DNA of 7,488 nt from Candidatus Omnitrophota bacterium (GCA_018818505.1 JAHIRR010000268.1:1-7488), one strand, 5' to 3'; counted from the stretch's first letter, positions 1 through 5,836 are shown. Numbers and translations are program-made. The notes: generated from the letters alone by a model not told the origin.

Positions 1-151
1 TATCTTTTTATCTCGATCTGACGGATAACACCATCTTGAACAAGCTTTTTCTCATTGAATGAAGCCTTGTCTATGCCTGCAATATATTCTTCTATCCTAA
101 GGCTTGCATCCAAGATATGCATAAGATAGACTCTATCATCCTTTTTTTCAT
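1..151 (-). CDS. HepT-like (DUF86/HEPN) toxin, N-terminal part, runs off the window
   Basis: The minus strand reads KDDRVYLMHILDASLRIEEY, then IAGIDKASFNEKKLVQDGVIRQIEI. This matches the opening helices of HepT/DUF86 proteins, HEPN-fold RNases that pair with an MNT nucleotidyltransferase antitoxin. The catalytic RX4-6H motif would lie beyond the left edge and cannot be checked. The natural start would be the ATG at 149-151, but that ATG is out of frame by one base: seven A's follow it (142-148) where eight would give MKKKDDRVYL. As sequenced, the HepT frame is instead continuous with the upstream nucleotidyltransferase, giving an apparent fusion. The last visible codons read IEIKR, where I would expect something like LEIIGEA, so the gene may also be diverged. 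Family recognition is moderately sure; whether the gene is intact, fused or broken is open. Confidence 0.6.
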
Positions 152-433
152 AAAATACCTTTGCCTCTTTTCTAATCCTGTCTCTTAAGTAGGGGCTGAT
201 ACTCGCTTCTGTCAAAAGATCTACCTTCCTGCCTAATAACTCGGAAAAAATCCTTTCTATCCTTACTATCTCAAGCAGGCTCTTGGGTTTTGAAAAACGC
301 ACCAATAAGTCAATATCACTGTCTTTGGCCTGCTCCTCTCTGGCAAAAGATCCGAATATATCTAAAGATACAATACCGCTCTTTTCGCACAAAGAAGCTA
401 TTTTTTTTCATCAACAATAATACCTTTTACCAT
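136..433 (-). pseudogene. MntA-like minimal nucleotidyltransferase (antitoxin), frameshifted
   Basis: This is an MNT-type nucleotidyltransferase, the family that AMPylates and neutralises HepT toxins. From the ATG at 431-433 the frame gives MVKGIIVDEKK and then hits TAG after a run of eight A's (401-408). One extra A would join it to the domain frame, IASLCEKSGIVSLDIFGSFA and onward. In the restored numbering the nucleotidyltransferase signature is complete: G28-S29, ten residues, D40-x-D42, with a third acidic residue at D72 in KVDLL. The domain frame itself is open from 407 to the left edge but has a TGA just upstream and no in-frame ATG near the domain start. With one more A in the second run (142-148) this protein would end at a TGA at 136-138, overlapping the hepT start, which is the usual arrangement for these pairs. 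It could be a true pseudogene, a sequencing error in homopolymers, or a gene using slippage. Confidence 0.6.
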
Positions 434-496
434 GCTTCCAAATATATCATAACGCACGTCAAAAAGCAAACATAAAACAATCATTCTTGGTCATTC

Positions 497-611
497 TTGT
501 ACCGTTTGAGAATTTAGCTTTGCAAGTGCCCCCTGTTTTTTTGAGATTAAAGGGACAGCTTTAATCTTGGATTTGGGGACACTTTGGTGAGAAAAATCGC
601 AAACGGTACAA
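497..611. repeat. Nested imperfect palindrome, MITE/REP-like element
   Basis: Three inverted pairs share one centre near base 554-555. The outer pair is TTGTACCGTTTG at 497-508 with CAAACGGTACAA at 600-611, a perfect 12 bp match. The middle pair is AAGTGCCCCC at 524-533 with GGGGACACTT at 575-584, with one mismatch. The inner pair is AGATTAAAG at 544-552 with CTTTAATCT at 559-567, a perfect 9 bp match with a 6-base loop. The intervening segments match partly. The concentric layout suggests a single non-coding palindromic element about 115 bp long rather than chance hairpins. No transposase lies nearby. That it is a mobile-element remnant is inference. Confidence 0.6.
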
Positions 612-636
612 AACTACTAAAAACTGGGGGGAACTC

Positions 637-675
637 CTCAAAGACAGCTTCCTTCACAAACTCAAGACAGCTTCC
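637..675. repeat. Tandem short direct repeat, CTCAA(A)GACAGCTTCC
   Basis: CTCAAAGACAGCTTCC (637-652) is repeated as CTCAAGACAGCTTCC (661-675); the shared AAGACAGCTTCC copies lie 23 bp apart. The GACAGCTT core also resembles GGACAGCTTT inside the adjacent nested palindrome (553-562), so these may be shed fragments of related repeats. Confidence 0.5.
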
Positions 676-688
676 CGAACAACTTGGT

Positions 689-725
689 AGACGTCTCCAA
701 AATCATACAGACGTCTCCAAAATCA
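689..725. repeat. Perfect 17-bp direct repeat with 20-bp period
   Basis: AGACGTCTCCAAAATCA occurs at 689-705 and again, identically, at 709-725, separated by three bases. The first eight bases, AGACGTCT, are self-complementary. No protein or regulator that would bind here can be named. Confidence 0.6.
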
Positions 726-728
726 CAT

Positions 729-770
729 AAAAAACAAAACCCGCAATGGATTTTTCCAAAGCGGGTTTTG
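729..770 (-). terminator. Rho-independent terminator of the secreted-protein operon
   Basis: On the minus strand the stem CAAAACCCGC (770 to 761) pairs perfectly with GCGGGTTTTG (744 to 735). A second inner stem TGGA/TCCA with an A-rich loop stacks inside it, and six T's follow immediately (734 to 729). It lies 40 bases past the stop codon of the upstream minus-strand gene. The plus strand lacks a T-run after the hairpin, so termination is oriented leftward. Confidence 0.85.
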
Positions 771-810
771 CAGGGTGTCCCCAAATAGAACGTCCCTAAT
801 GCTCCTATAA

Positions 811-1545
811 CTATTCGCTGCCCTTTAAATCAATGATCTGTGCCGATGTAAAGTTGTTTAGTGTACGCTGGTTAGATGACAGGGCTGCTTCTGCTTGTTT
901 TTCTATATTCTGCCAGAGATCACCATTTTCCGCTACTAAGCTAAAAGTTATTCTTTGTTGCTCGTAAAGTGATCCAGCATTTGGTTCAACAGTCTTTAAT
1001 TTAGATAGAATAGATTGGAGGAATATCTTATCTTTTGACCCAGTGGCTACTAAAATAAGTTGGCCCCTGTCTATCTCTTCTTTAATAAACGGTAATTCTT
1101 CCTGTGAGTTTAAAATTAGATTAGTAGTCGTTGCTGTAACTCTATCATTAGCGGTTTTCGCAAGAAGAGTCTTTTCTACTGTTGTTGGCTGAGGTTGCGA
1201 CGCAGTTGTTGCTGCAGGCGCTGCGCTTAGGTCGTCAAAGATGTTGCCGATATCAACACTTTGAGCCAAAAATACTTCCTCAGCCTCCGTCCGCACGAGC
1301 TCAAGATTCTTCCAATTCAGCAAAGCCTCAAAAGCTGCCACGTTGTTTTTCACATCTGATCGCTCTATCGCATCTAACTGCTCAGAGAGAACCTCCTTTG
1401 TTACCTTACTCTTAACACCCATATTAGAAGAAGCCTTGTCCTGACCCAGATTTGCCATAACTCCTAAAGCATAACCTGCATGGACTATTGTAAATGCCGC
1501 CAGTATTCCAACAATAGCTACCATAGTTAATTTTTTCATCTTCAT
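811..1545 (-). CDS. Exported protein of unknown function
   Basis: I do not recognise this family. The 244-residue product begins MKMKKLTMVAIVGILAAFTI, a typical positively charged and hydrophobic signal peptide, with likely cleavage near HAGYA (residues 22-26). A helical, charged segment (about 45-95) follows, then an Ala/Thr/Pro/Gln low-complexity linker (about 107-123), then a second domain (about 125-244) containing the stretch GQLILVATGSKDKIFLQSIL. The chain has no cysteines and no other hydrophobic span, so it should be periplasmic or extracellular. Three ATGs are available at 1548, 1545 and 1539; AAGGAGG sits only two bases before the first and five before the second, so I prefer 1545. 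The gene starts about 15 bases after the stop of the upstream secreted protein. The two are co-transcribed and probably translationally coupled, and expression ends at the terminator at 729-770. Confidence 0.8.
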   Translation of the reverse strand: MKMKKLTMVAIVGILAAFTIVHAGYALGVMANLGQDKASSNMGVKSKVTKEVLSEQLDAIERSDVKNNVAAFEALLNWKNLELVRTEAEEVFLAQSVDIGNIFDDLSAAPAATTASQPQPTTVEKTLLAKTANDRVTATTTNLILNSQEELPFIKEEIDRGQLILVATGSKDKIFLQSILSKLKTVEPNAGSLYEQQRITFSLVAENGDLWQNIEKQAEAALSSNQRTLNNFTSAQIIDLKGSE

Positions 1546-1560
1546 CATACCCTCCTTTTT

Positions 1561-3027
1561 TTACCTTTTTAGTATACTTCTATATAATTCATCGTCTGTT
1601 TCAGTTGTAACCTTCGGGCTTACAACTACGTACGAGTAACCTGAATCGCCGAGCAATTTAGTCAGTGCCGGGGTGTGAAAACCACCTGCTACAAGCGCAG
1701 CTAATTTCGTATTGTCTTTTTCCATGCGTTCATTAGTCTTGGTCAGAAAGGCTTTTTCTCTTTCTCCTGCTATGTCATAAAACTTCTCTATCTTGGCTAA
1801 GTTATCGCTTATGACATAATGGTTGCTGGGTATGTCAACAGAAATGTTTAATTCCTGAGATTTTTCTCTTAGAAAATCTCCCCAGAATGCAGGGTCGAAA
1901 TCTTTCTTATTCTCCTTAAAATACTTATATTCCTCAGGCACTACCTTTATTATGAGCAGATTCTTCAGTATTGATAATGCCTTTGATACCCTTAAGAGCT
2001 TTCTCTGGTCAGAATTCACTGCCATGACATCTGTCAGGAAATCCTCTAATAATGGCTCTTCCTTAAAAAGCGCGTTCACATTCAGGTCCCGCGTAAACTC
2101 AATATACTCATTATAAAGATCCATGTCTTCTGCTGACGCGCTGCCGTCACGGATAGTTACAAGGTCTATCTTTTTCTCTATATCGCTTGCCTTTATTAGA
2201 CTTGTAAAATTCGGGAATGTGTAAAGCGGAAGGTCGTTTGCCTCTGCCTTCTTATACATATAATCGTAATACGCTAAAAGGTCTATTGTTTCGTTTTCAT
2301 AATCATTCTTTTTTGAATTATACTCAAGCAGGTCTTCACTGTAAATTTCAGGCTTTAATGAATCTGCGGCTATGATCATTTTACTGACATATTCCTGCGC
2401 TGATTCCTTAAACTTGTCTATCTCCCATAATGCGTCTTTGTTGGCTTCGTAGAGCGTTTTATCCTCTACGCCTTGAAAAATCAATGGATAATCAGCAGCA
2501 ATATCGAGATATTCAGGCCCTGTAATAGTTGAATCTTTAAGAAGTTTTTCAGCCGCACTTTTTCTTGACGCAAGAGAAGCCCAATCTTTTAAATAACTAA
2601 AATCAGAATCGTCCTCTCCGCCTTCTGTTAAAATTAGATTCAAGTCATAATCCTCTATTAAGGACTCGATTATATTGGCAGAGTTCATTTGACCTTCATA
2701 GTTACAATGCGCATCTTGGATATGCACAACCAGCTTGCCATTGGTGCCTTTGTGCGTCTCTATTATGCTGCCGTATTGGTCTGGGACAAAGATGTCTTCT
2801 GGATCTGGCAAATCAGATATTAAATCAATATCTTCTTCAATGTAATCATCATAGTCTTCGTCAACTGCTATATCTTCTTCCTCGAGTTCCTGCGCAGGTT
2901 TTGTTACTTCCTCAATAGCCTGTTTGCGCTTCTCCCATATGCTCGCGGCATAGCTGGGACAAGACATTACGATAACGATTACAAAAAGAAGCAAAAAAAT
3001 AAAAACTATCTTTCCCATATTCTTCAT
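1561..3027 (-). CDS. Exported Tiki/ChaN/TraB-like superfamily protein
   Basis: A 488-residue exported protein. Residues 1-28 form a signal peptide; cleavage may be by signal peptidase I after PSYA (27), though VMSC (20-23) also resembles a weak lipobox. Residues 47-83 are strikingly acidic and probably an unstructured linker. The folded part starts near 85 with VVHIQDAHCNYEGQ (100-113), followed by LILTEGGED (131-139, candidate catalytic Glu135), and ends with VAGGFHTPAL (446-455), then YVVVSPK. A His-containing beta-strand motif, a Glu after a strand, and a C-terminal GxxH motif are features of the Tiki/ChaN/TraB/erythromycin-esterase-like superfamily of metal-dependent or haem-binding enzymes. 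The assignment is inferred from motifs only. Similar proteins with the HIQDAHCNYE motif occur, as I recall, in Omnitrophota. The start is firm: AGGAGG precedes the ATG by six bases, downstream of a consensus promoter. Substrate unknown. Confidence 0.75.
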   Translation of the reverse strand: MKNMGKIVFIFLLLFVIVIVMSCPSYAASIWEKRKQAIEEVTKPAQELEEEDIAVDEDYDDYIEEDIDLISDLPDPEDIFVPDQYGSIIETHKGTNGKLVVHIQDAHCNYEGQMNSANIIESLIEDYDLNLILTEGGEDDSDFSYLKDWASLASRKSAAEKLLKDSTITGPEYLDIAADYPLIFQGVEDKTLYEANKDALWEIDKFKESAQEYVSKMIIAADSLKPEIYSEDLLEYNSKKNDYENETIDLLAYYDYMYKKAEANDLPLYTFPNFTSLIKASDIEKKIDLVTIRDGSASAEDMDLYNEYIEFTRDLNVNALFKEEPLLEDFLTDVMAVNSDQRKLLRVSKALSILKNLLIIKVVPEEYKYFKENKKDFDPAFWGDFLREKSQELNISVDIPSNHYVISDNLAKIEKFYDIAGEREKAFLTKTNERMEKDNTKLAALVAGGFHTPALTKLLGDSGYSYVVVSPKVTTETDDELYRSILKR

Positions 3028-3065
3028 TTATAGCCTCCTGTACTTTTTCTCAAAGCTTTTATAAT

Positions 3066-3101
3066 CAATATAATTATATCATCCCAAGTAAATCTTGTCA
3101 A
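3066..3101 (-). promoter_or_regulatory. Consensus sigma-70 promoter for the secreted-protein operon
   Basis: On the minus strand TTGACA (3101 to 3096) and TATAAT (3078 to 3073) are both perfect matches to the vegetative sigma-factor consensus, with the ideal 17-base spacer. Transcription should begin near 3066, giving a leader of about 40 bases with AGGAGG before the ATG at 3027. The spacer and flanks are AT-rich, and I see no clear operator palindrome. A promoter this close to consensus suggests strong, largely constitutive expression, separate from the helicase gene upstream. Confidence 0.85.
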
Positions 3102-3113
3102 ATGCTTTTTTAA

Positions 3114-5108
3114 TTATTTTTCTATCACTATCTCACATTTGGGGATAGAGTTAAGGAACGCGCGGCCGTAGGATTTATTGATAATGCGGCTGTCAAGGAT
3201 GGCTATTATGCCTGTATCCTGCTTGCTCCTTATCAGGCGGCCGAATCCTTGTTTGAATTTCAGCACTGCCTCGGGCAGGTTGTATTCCAGAAAGGCATCT
3301 CCCCCTCTTCTTCGTATATCATCAACGCGCGCCTCTATTACTGGGTGATCTGGCACAGCAAAGGGTAATTTGGTTATTATTACATTGGAAAGCGCTTCTC
3401 CCTGCACATCTATGCCCTGCCAGAAACTATCCACGCCAAAGAGCACAGAACCTTTTTCTTTCTTGAAGCGCGAGAGCATCTTTGTCCTGTCAAGGCCCTT
3501 GCCCTGCCTAAGGACATTAAAACCTTTTTCGCTTAAATAATCCTCAAGCTCTTCATAGACAATGTTCATCAGAGAGTAACTCGTAAAGAGCACGAATGCA
3601 TTGCCGTTTGTGAGCTCGATGTATCTTTTAACCTTTTCCGCTACAGCTTCAGAATACTCGGTAAGCCTATTTGGTAAAGGCATGTTTTTGGCTATGTACA
3701 TGCGGACCTGGTTTTTATAGTCAAATGACGAGCCGAGCTTCAGGTCTCTAGACTCGTCTATGCCCAATCTCTTTTTAAGATAACTAAAAGAGTTAGACCC
3801 AGTCAACCTCGTAGGTTGCCAGTTGGGCAACCTACGAGGTTGACTGGGTGACTCAACAGAAAGAGTCGCGCTGGTTAGTATTATAGGTATGTGGCTTGAG
3901 AAGAGCCTCTCCTTTAATATACTGCCTATACTAATAGGCGCTGCATTAATCGATATCTTCTTTTTTGAACATTCTATCCAGTACACATAGTTCTCTATGT
4001 CTTGGCTCAGGATAATATCAAGCGAATCATTTAAATCATTTATCTTTTTGATAAATGCGCTTATTTCTATCTCATCCTCTTTTGTCCTGGCATTTTTTTT
4101 GGCATCCATCAATGATTCTGTGAGCTTAGAAAGCGGCGTAAACAGTTCGTTTTCCACAAAGTGCTTTTTTCTTATCCTCATGGAATCTGACTCTCCGCTG
4201 GATTTTCTGGCCTCAAAATATTCCTTTATGCCCTTGAAAAAGCTGTCTGAACGCTTGCGCACGATCTCTGCCCACTCCATGCTGTCCTGGGCGCCTATAC
4301 TCAAAAGGAATCCCTTCTGCTTCTTGGCGTTAAAAAGAAGATCCATTAGATATCGTATGCTGGAATTACTGACGCTAACGCCAAGGTGCTCTGTGGCAAC
4401 GCCTTCTATTGAGTGGGCCTCATCAAATACAAGCGCGCCATACTCTGGCAGTATGGTCTTTTTTTCATCCCTGATCGCCATGTTTGAGAAAAATAGGTGG
4501 TGGTTTACGATCAGCATGCGCGCGTCATGCATCCTTTCCCTGGCCTTCTGAAAAAAGCACTGCTTATGATGCGGGCATTTCTTGCCAAGGCAGTTTTCTG
4601 TATTGGCAGAGACCATATCCCACACCTTAGGGTCTGGCGCTCCATCCATATCATAGAGCGAGCCATCACCTGTAATGTGTGACCATGCCGCTATTTTGGC
4701 GAATTGTTTCATCTCATACTCATCTGAAAAAATATCTTTTTGTTTTAAATCAGATCTGCGCAGCCTTCTGAGGCATAGATAATTACGCCTTCCTTTTACA
4801 AGAAGCGCCTTAAAATCCATACCCAGGGCCTTTTCAAGGAAAGGTATATCTTTATGGATAAGCTGTTCCTGCAGGCTTATTGTATTTGTGGAGATAATAA
4901 CAGTGGAATCGTTCTCGAGCGCATATTGCGCAGCTGGCACAAGATAGGCAAAGCTCTTGCCAACACCTGTGCCTGCCTCGACCACAAGTGTCTGCGAGCG
5001 CAGAAGAGTATCAGCAATAGCGCCTGTCATCTCTACCTGCTCAGGCCGCTCCTCGTAGTTCGTAAGCGTCTTTGCAATAGGCCCATCTTGCTTAAACACG
5101 TCTCTCAT
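3114..5108 (-). CDS. dinG: DinG/XPD-family ATP-dependent iron-sulfur DNA helicase
   Basis: A superfamily 2 5'-3' DNA helicase of the DinG/XPD type, acting on forked DNA, R-loops or G-quadruplexes in repair and replication. With the ATG at 5108 (SD GAAGG, five bases away) it has 664 residues. A Q-motif-like YEERPEQVEM lies at 18-27 and Walker A, AGTGVGKS, at 45-52. The four iron-sulfur cysteines are C112, C173, C178 and C184. The Walker B DEAH box is at 229-232, TSAT at 412-415, GVDSFWQGIDVQGE in the second motor domain, and QGFGRLIR (motif VI) at 620-627. An upstream TTG at 5144 would add 12 residues but falls inside an intergenic palindrome, so I reject it. Unusual: residues 421-438 (PSQPRRLPNWQPTRLTGS) are encoded by a perfect palindrome inserted in frame just after TSATLS; without it the chain would read SVESNSFSYLKKRLG, normal for the family. 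All motor motifs survive, so it is probably functional. Confidence 0.93.
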   Translation of the reverse strand: MRDVFKQDGPIAKTLTNYEERPEQVEMTGAIADTLLRSQTLVVEAGTGVGKSFAYLVPAAQYALENDSTVIISTNTISLQEQLIHKDIPFLEKALGMDFKALLVKGRRNYLCLRRLRRSDLKQKDIFSDEYEMKQFAKIAAWSHITGDGSLYDMDGAPDPKVWDMVSANTENCLGKKCPHHKQCFFQKARERMHDARMLIVNHHLFFSNMAIRDEKKTILPEYGALVFDEAHSIEGVATEHLGVSVSNSSIRYLMDLLFNAKKQKGFLLSIGAQDSMEWAEIVRKRSDSFFKGIKEYFEARKSSGESDSMRIRKKHFVENELFTPLSKLTESLMDAKKNARTKEDEIEISAFIKKINDLNDSLDIILSQDIENYVYWIECSKKKISINAAPISIGSILKERLFSSHIPIILTSATLSVESPSQPRRLPNWQPTRLTGSNSFSYLKKRLGIDESRDLKLGSSFDYKNQVRMYIAKNMPLPNRLTEYSEAVAEKVKRYIELTNGNAFVLFTSYSLMNIVYEELEDYLSEKGFNVLRQGKGLDRTKMLSRFKKEKGSVLFGVDSFWQGIDVQGEALSNVIITKLPFAVPDHPVIEARVDDIRRRGGDAFLEYNLPEAVLKFKQGFGRLIRSKQDTGIIAILDSRIINKSYGRAFLNSIPKCEIVIEK
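3797..3849. repeat. Perfect palindromic element inserted in frame in dinG
   Basis: Two 24-base arms (3797-3820 and 3826-3849) are exact reverse complements around a 5-base centre, AGTTG. Four more pairs (GAGT 3790-3793 with ACTC 3851-3854) lie just outside, past a small internal loop. The arm core CAACCTCGTAGGTTGCC is shared, with two base changes, with the palindrome at 5121-5155. The net insertion relative to a normal DinG is 54 bases (53 plus one duplicated base), hence 18 codons without frame disruption. The coding logic resembles Rickettsia palindromic elements, but relationship to them is not implied. Confidence 0.85.
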
Positions 5109-5120
5109 TTTTACCTTCAC

Positions 5121-5155
5121 AACCGCGTAGGATGCCTTCGGCAACCTACGCGGTT
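5121..5155. repeat. Palindromic element at the plsY/dinG junction
   Basis: AACCGCGTAGG (5121-5131) pairs perfectly with CCTACGCGGTT (5145-5155). After one A/A mismatch, TGCC (5133-5136) pairs with GGCA (5140-5143) around a TTC loop. It is a shorter, slightly decayed relative of the dinG-internal palindrome: both fit AACCkCGTAGGwTGCC and its complement. On the minus strand it begins within the plsY stop codon (TAA, 5154-5156), and the dinG ribosome binding site follows directly after it. No T-run follows, so it is not a standard terminator, though the transcript could form a stable hairpin that affects RNA stability. Confidence 0.75.
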
Positions 5156-5777
5156 ATCGTGGTTTCCTAAACAATGATATGCGTTTTTCTTCCCCTTTTA
5201 TCAGGCGGGTTATGTTTGGACGGTGTTTATAGGCGATCAGGAGGCATAAGAGGCTCGTGAAGATCACTATCTCTGTTGCTTCTCCGAATACGAGCGCGAA
5301 TATAGGTATTACTATGGACGCTATAATGGATGCCGCAGATACAAAACCTGTTAAAGAAAAAGCAATGCCCCATACAAGAAAGCCAAGCCAGAAGATCTTT
5401 GGTATCAGGCCTATTACTACACCCGCGCTTGCTGCAACGCCTTTGCCTCCTTTAAATTTCAAGAATATCGTCCAGTTATGGCCAGCTATCGCGGCCAAGC
5501 CTGCGAAGATCCTGTATAGTTCAGGCCGCGCTACTGGCGCAAGAGTCATAAAAAAACTGGCGGCATACGTCGCGCACAAAAATCCCTTAAAGATATCCAG
5601 CGCAAGGGCGATCAAGCCAGGCGCCTTCCCAACGACTCTAAAGACATTTGTCGCGCCTACATTGCCGCTGCCATATTCTCTTATGTCCACACCTTTAAAT
5701 AAGCGGCCAAATATGTAGGCTATGGGTATTGAACCGATTAGATAACTAGCTATGAGACCGAGTAATAATATAATCAT
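5154..5777 (-). CDS. plsY: Acyl-phosphate:glycerol-3-phosphate acyltransferase
   Basis: PlsY is the membrane acyltransferase that moves the acyl group from acyl-phosphate to the sn-1 position of glycerol-3-phosphate, making lysophosphatidate, the first step of phospholipid synthesis in most bacteria. At 207 residues it has normal family length and a highly hydrophobic, multi-pass profile. The three active-site motifs are present: GSGNVGATNV at 36-45, GHNWTIFLKFKGGKGVA at 99-115 (the glycine-rich, lysine-containing substrate loop) and AYKHRPNITRL at 182-192. The ATG at 5777 is preceded by GGTGAGGGGAC, a ribosome binding site made entirely of the neighbouring repeat element. The stop codon is in turn overlapped by another palindrome. 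It lies 54 bases downstream of pgsA, a pathway partner, and is probably co-transcribed with it. A matching PlsX is not in this window. Confidence 0.95.
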   Translation of the reverse strand: MIILLLGLIASYLIGSIPIAYIFGRLFKGVDIREYGSGNVGATNVFRVVGKAPGLIALALDIFKGFLCATYAASFFMTLAPVARPELYRIFAGLAAIAGHNWTIFLKFKGGKGVAASAGVVIGLIPKIFWLGFLVWGIAFSLTGFVSAASIIASIVIPIFALVFGEATEIVIFTSLLCLLIAYKHRPNITRLIKGEEKRISLFRKPR

Positions 5778-5780
5778 GTC

Positions 5781-5836
5781 CCCTCACCCTAACCCTCTCC
5801 CCATCCGCCTACGGCGGATGGGGAGAGGGAATTAGG
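5781..5836. repeat. CCCTCACCCTAACCCTCTCCC-type palindromic repeat between pgsA and plsY
   Basis: CCCTCTCCCCATCCGCC (5793-5809) pairs perfectly over 17 bases with 5813-5829 around a TAC loop. CCTAA (5788-5792) pairs with TTAGG (5832-5836) past a two-base bulge. The left end, CCCTCACCCTAACCCTCTCC, is a sequence I recall as a common dispersed repeat in many Gram-negative genomes; that is recollection, not a search. On the minus strand the element starts at the end of pgsA, covering its TAA (5832-5834), and its far end forms the plsY ribosome binding site. Confidence 0.8.

Larger units (their letters stand above)
434..810. other. Gene-free, repeat-rich spacer
   Basis: No credible gene is present here. 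The stretch holds a nested palindrome (497-611), two pairs of short direct repeats (637-675 and 689-725), the terminator of the operon to its right (729-770), and a tag reading GTGTCCCCAAAT at 775-786 that is the inverse of ATTTGGGGACAC at 571-582. Bases 434-496 show nothing I can name; no strong promoter for the nucleotidyltransferase is visible, only weak TATGAT/TATATT-like boxes. Confidence 0.6.

Noticed and set aside
290..475. Plus-strand 61-aa open frame at 290-475 and 77-aa frame at 1182-1415
   Set aside because: The first is antisense to the nucleotidyltransferase and the second to the exported protein; composition is arbitrary and no start signal is seen.
544..567. Stand-alone terminator hairpin AGATTAAAG/CTTTAATCT
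   Set aside because: The stem is AT-rich with no G/C-rich core. On the minus strand a T-poor stretch follows; on the plus strand there is no T-run. It is part of the larger concentric palindrome.
497..725. CRISPR array from the short repeats in the left spacer
   Set aside because: The repeats are only two copies each, 12-17 bp long with spacers of 3-11 bases, and of two unrelated types; there are no cas genes.
5109..5144. Longer dinG start at the TTG at 5144 (adds MPKASYAVVKVK)
   Set aside because: The extra codons lie mostly within the intergenic palindrome 5121-5155 and have no ribosome binding site, whereas the ATG at 5108 has GAAGG five bases upstream and begins a normal DinG N-terminus.
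3997..5177. Plus-strand open frames at 3997-4551, 4497-4682 and 4854-5177
   Set aside because: They lie opposite the dinG helicase, have no family resemblance and lack convincing ribosome binding sites; they are antisense shadows.
5793..5829. Rho-independent terminator between pgsA and plsY
   Set aside because: The 17-bp stem is strong, but on the minus strand it is followed by TTAGGGTGAGGGG with no T-run; it is better explained as a dispersed palindromic repeat.
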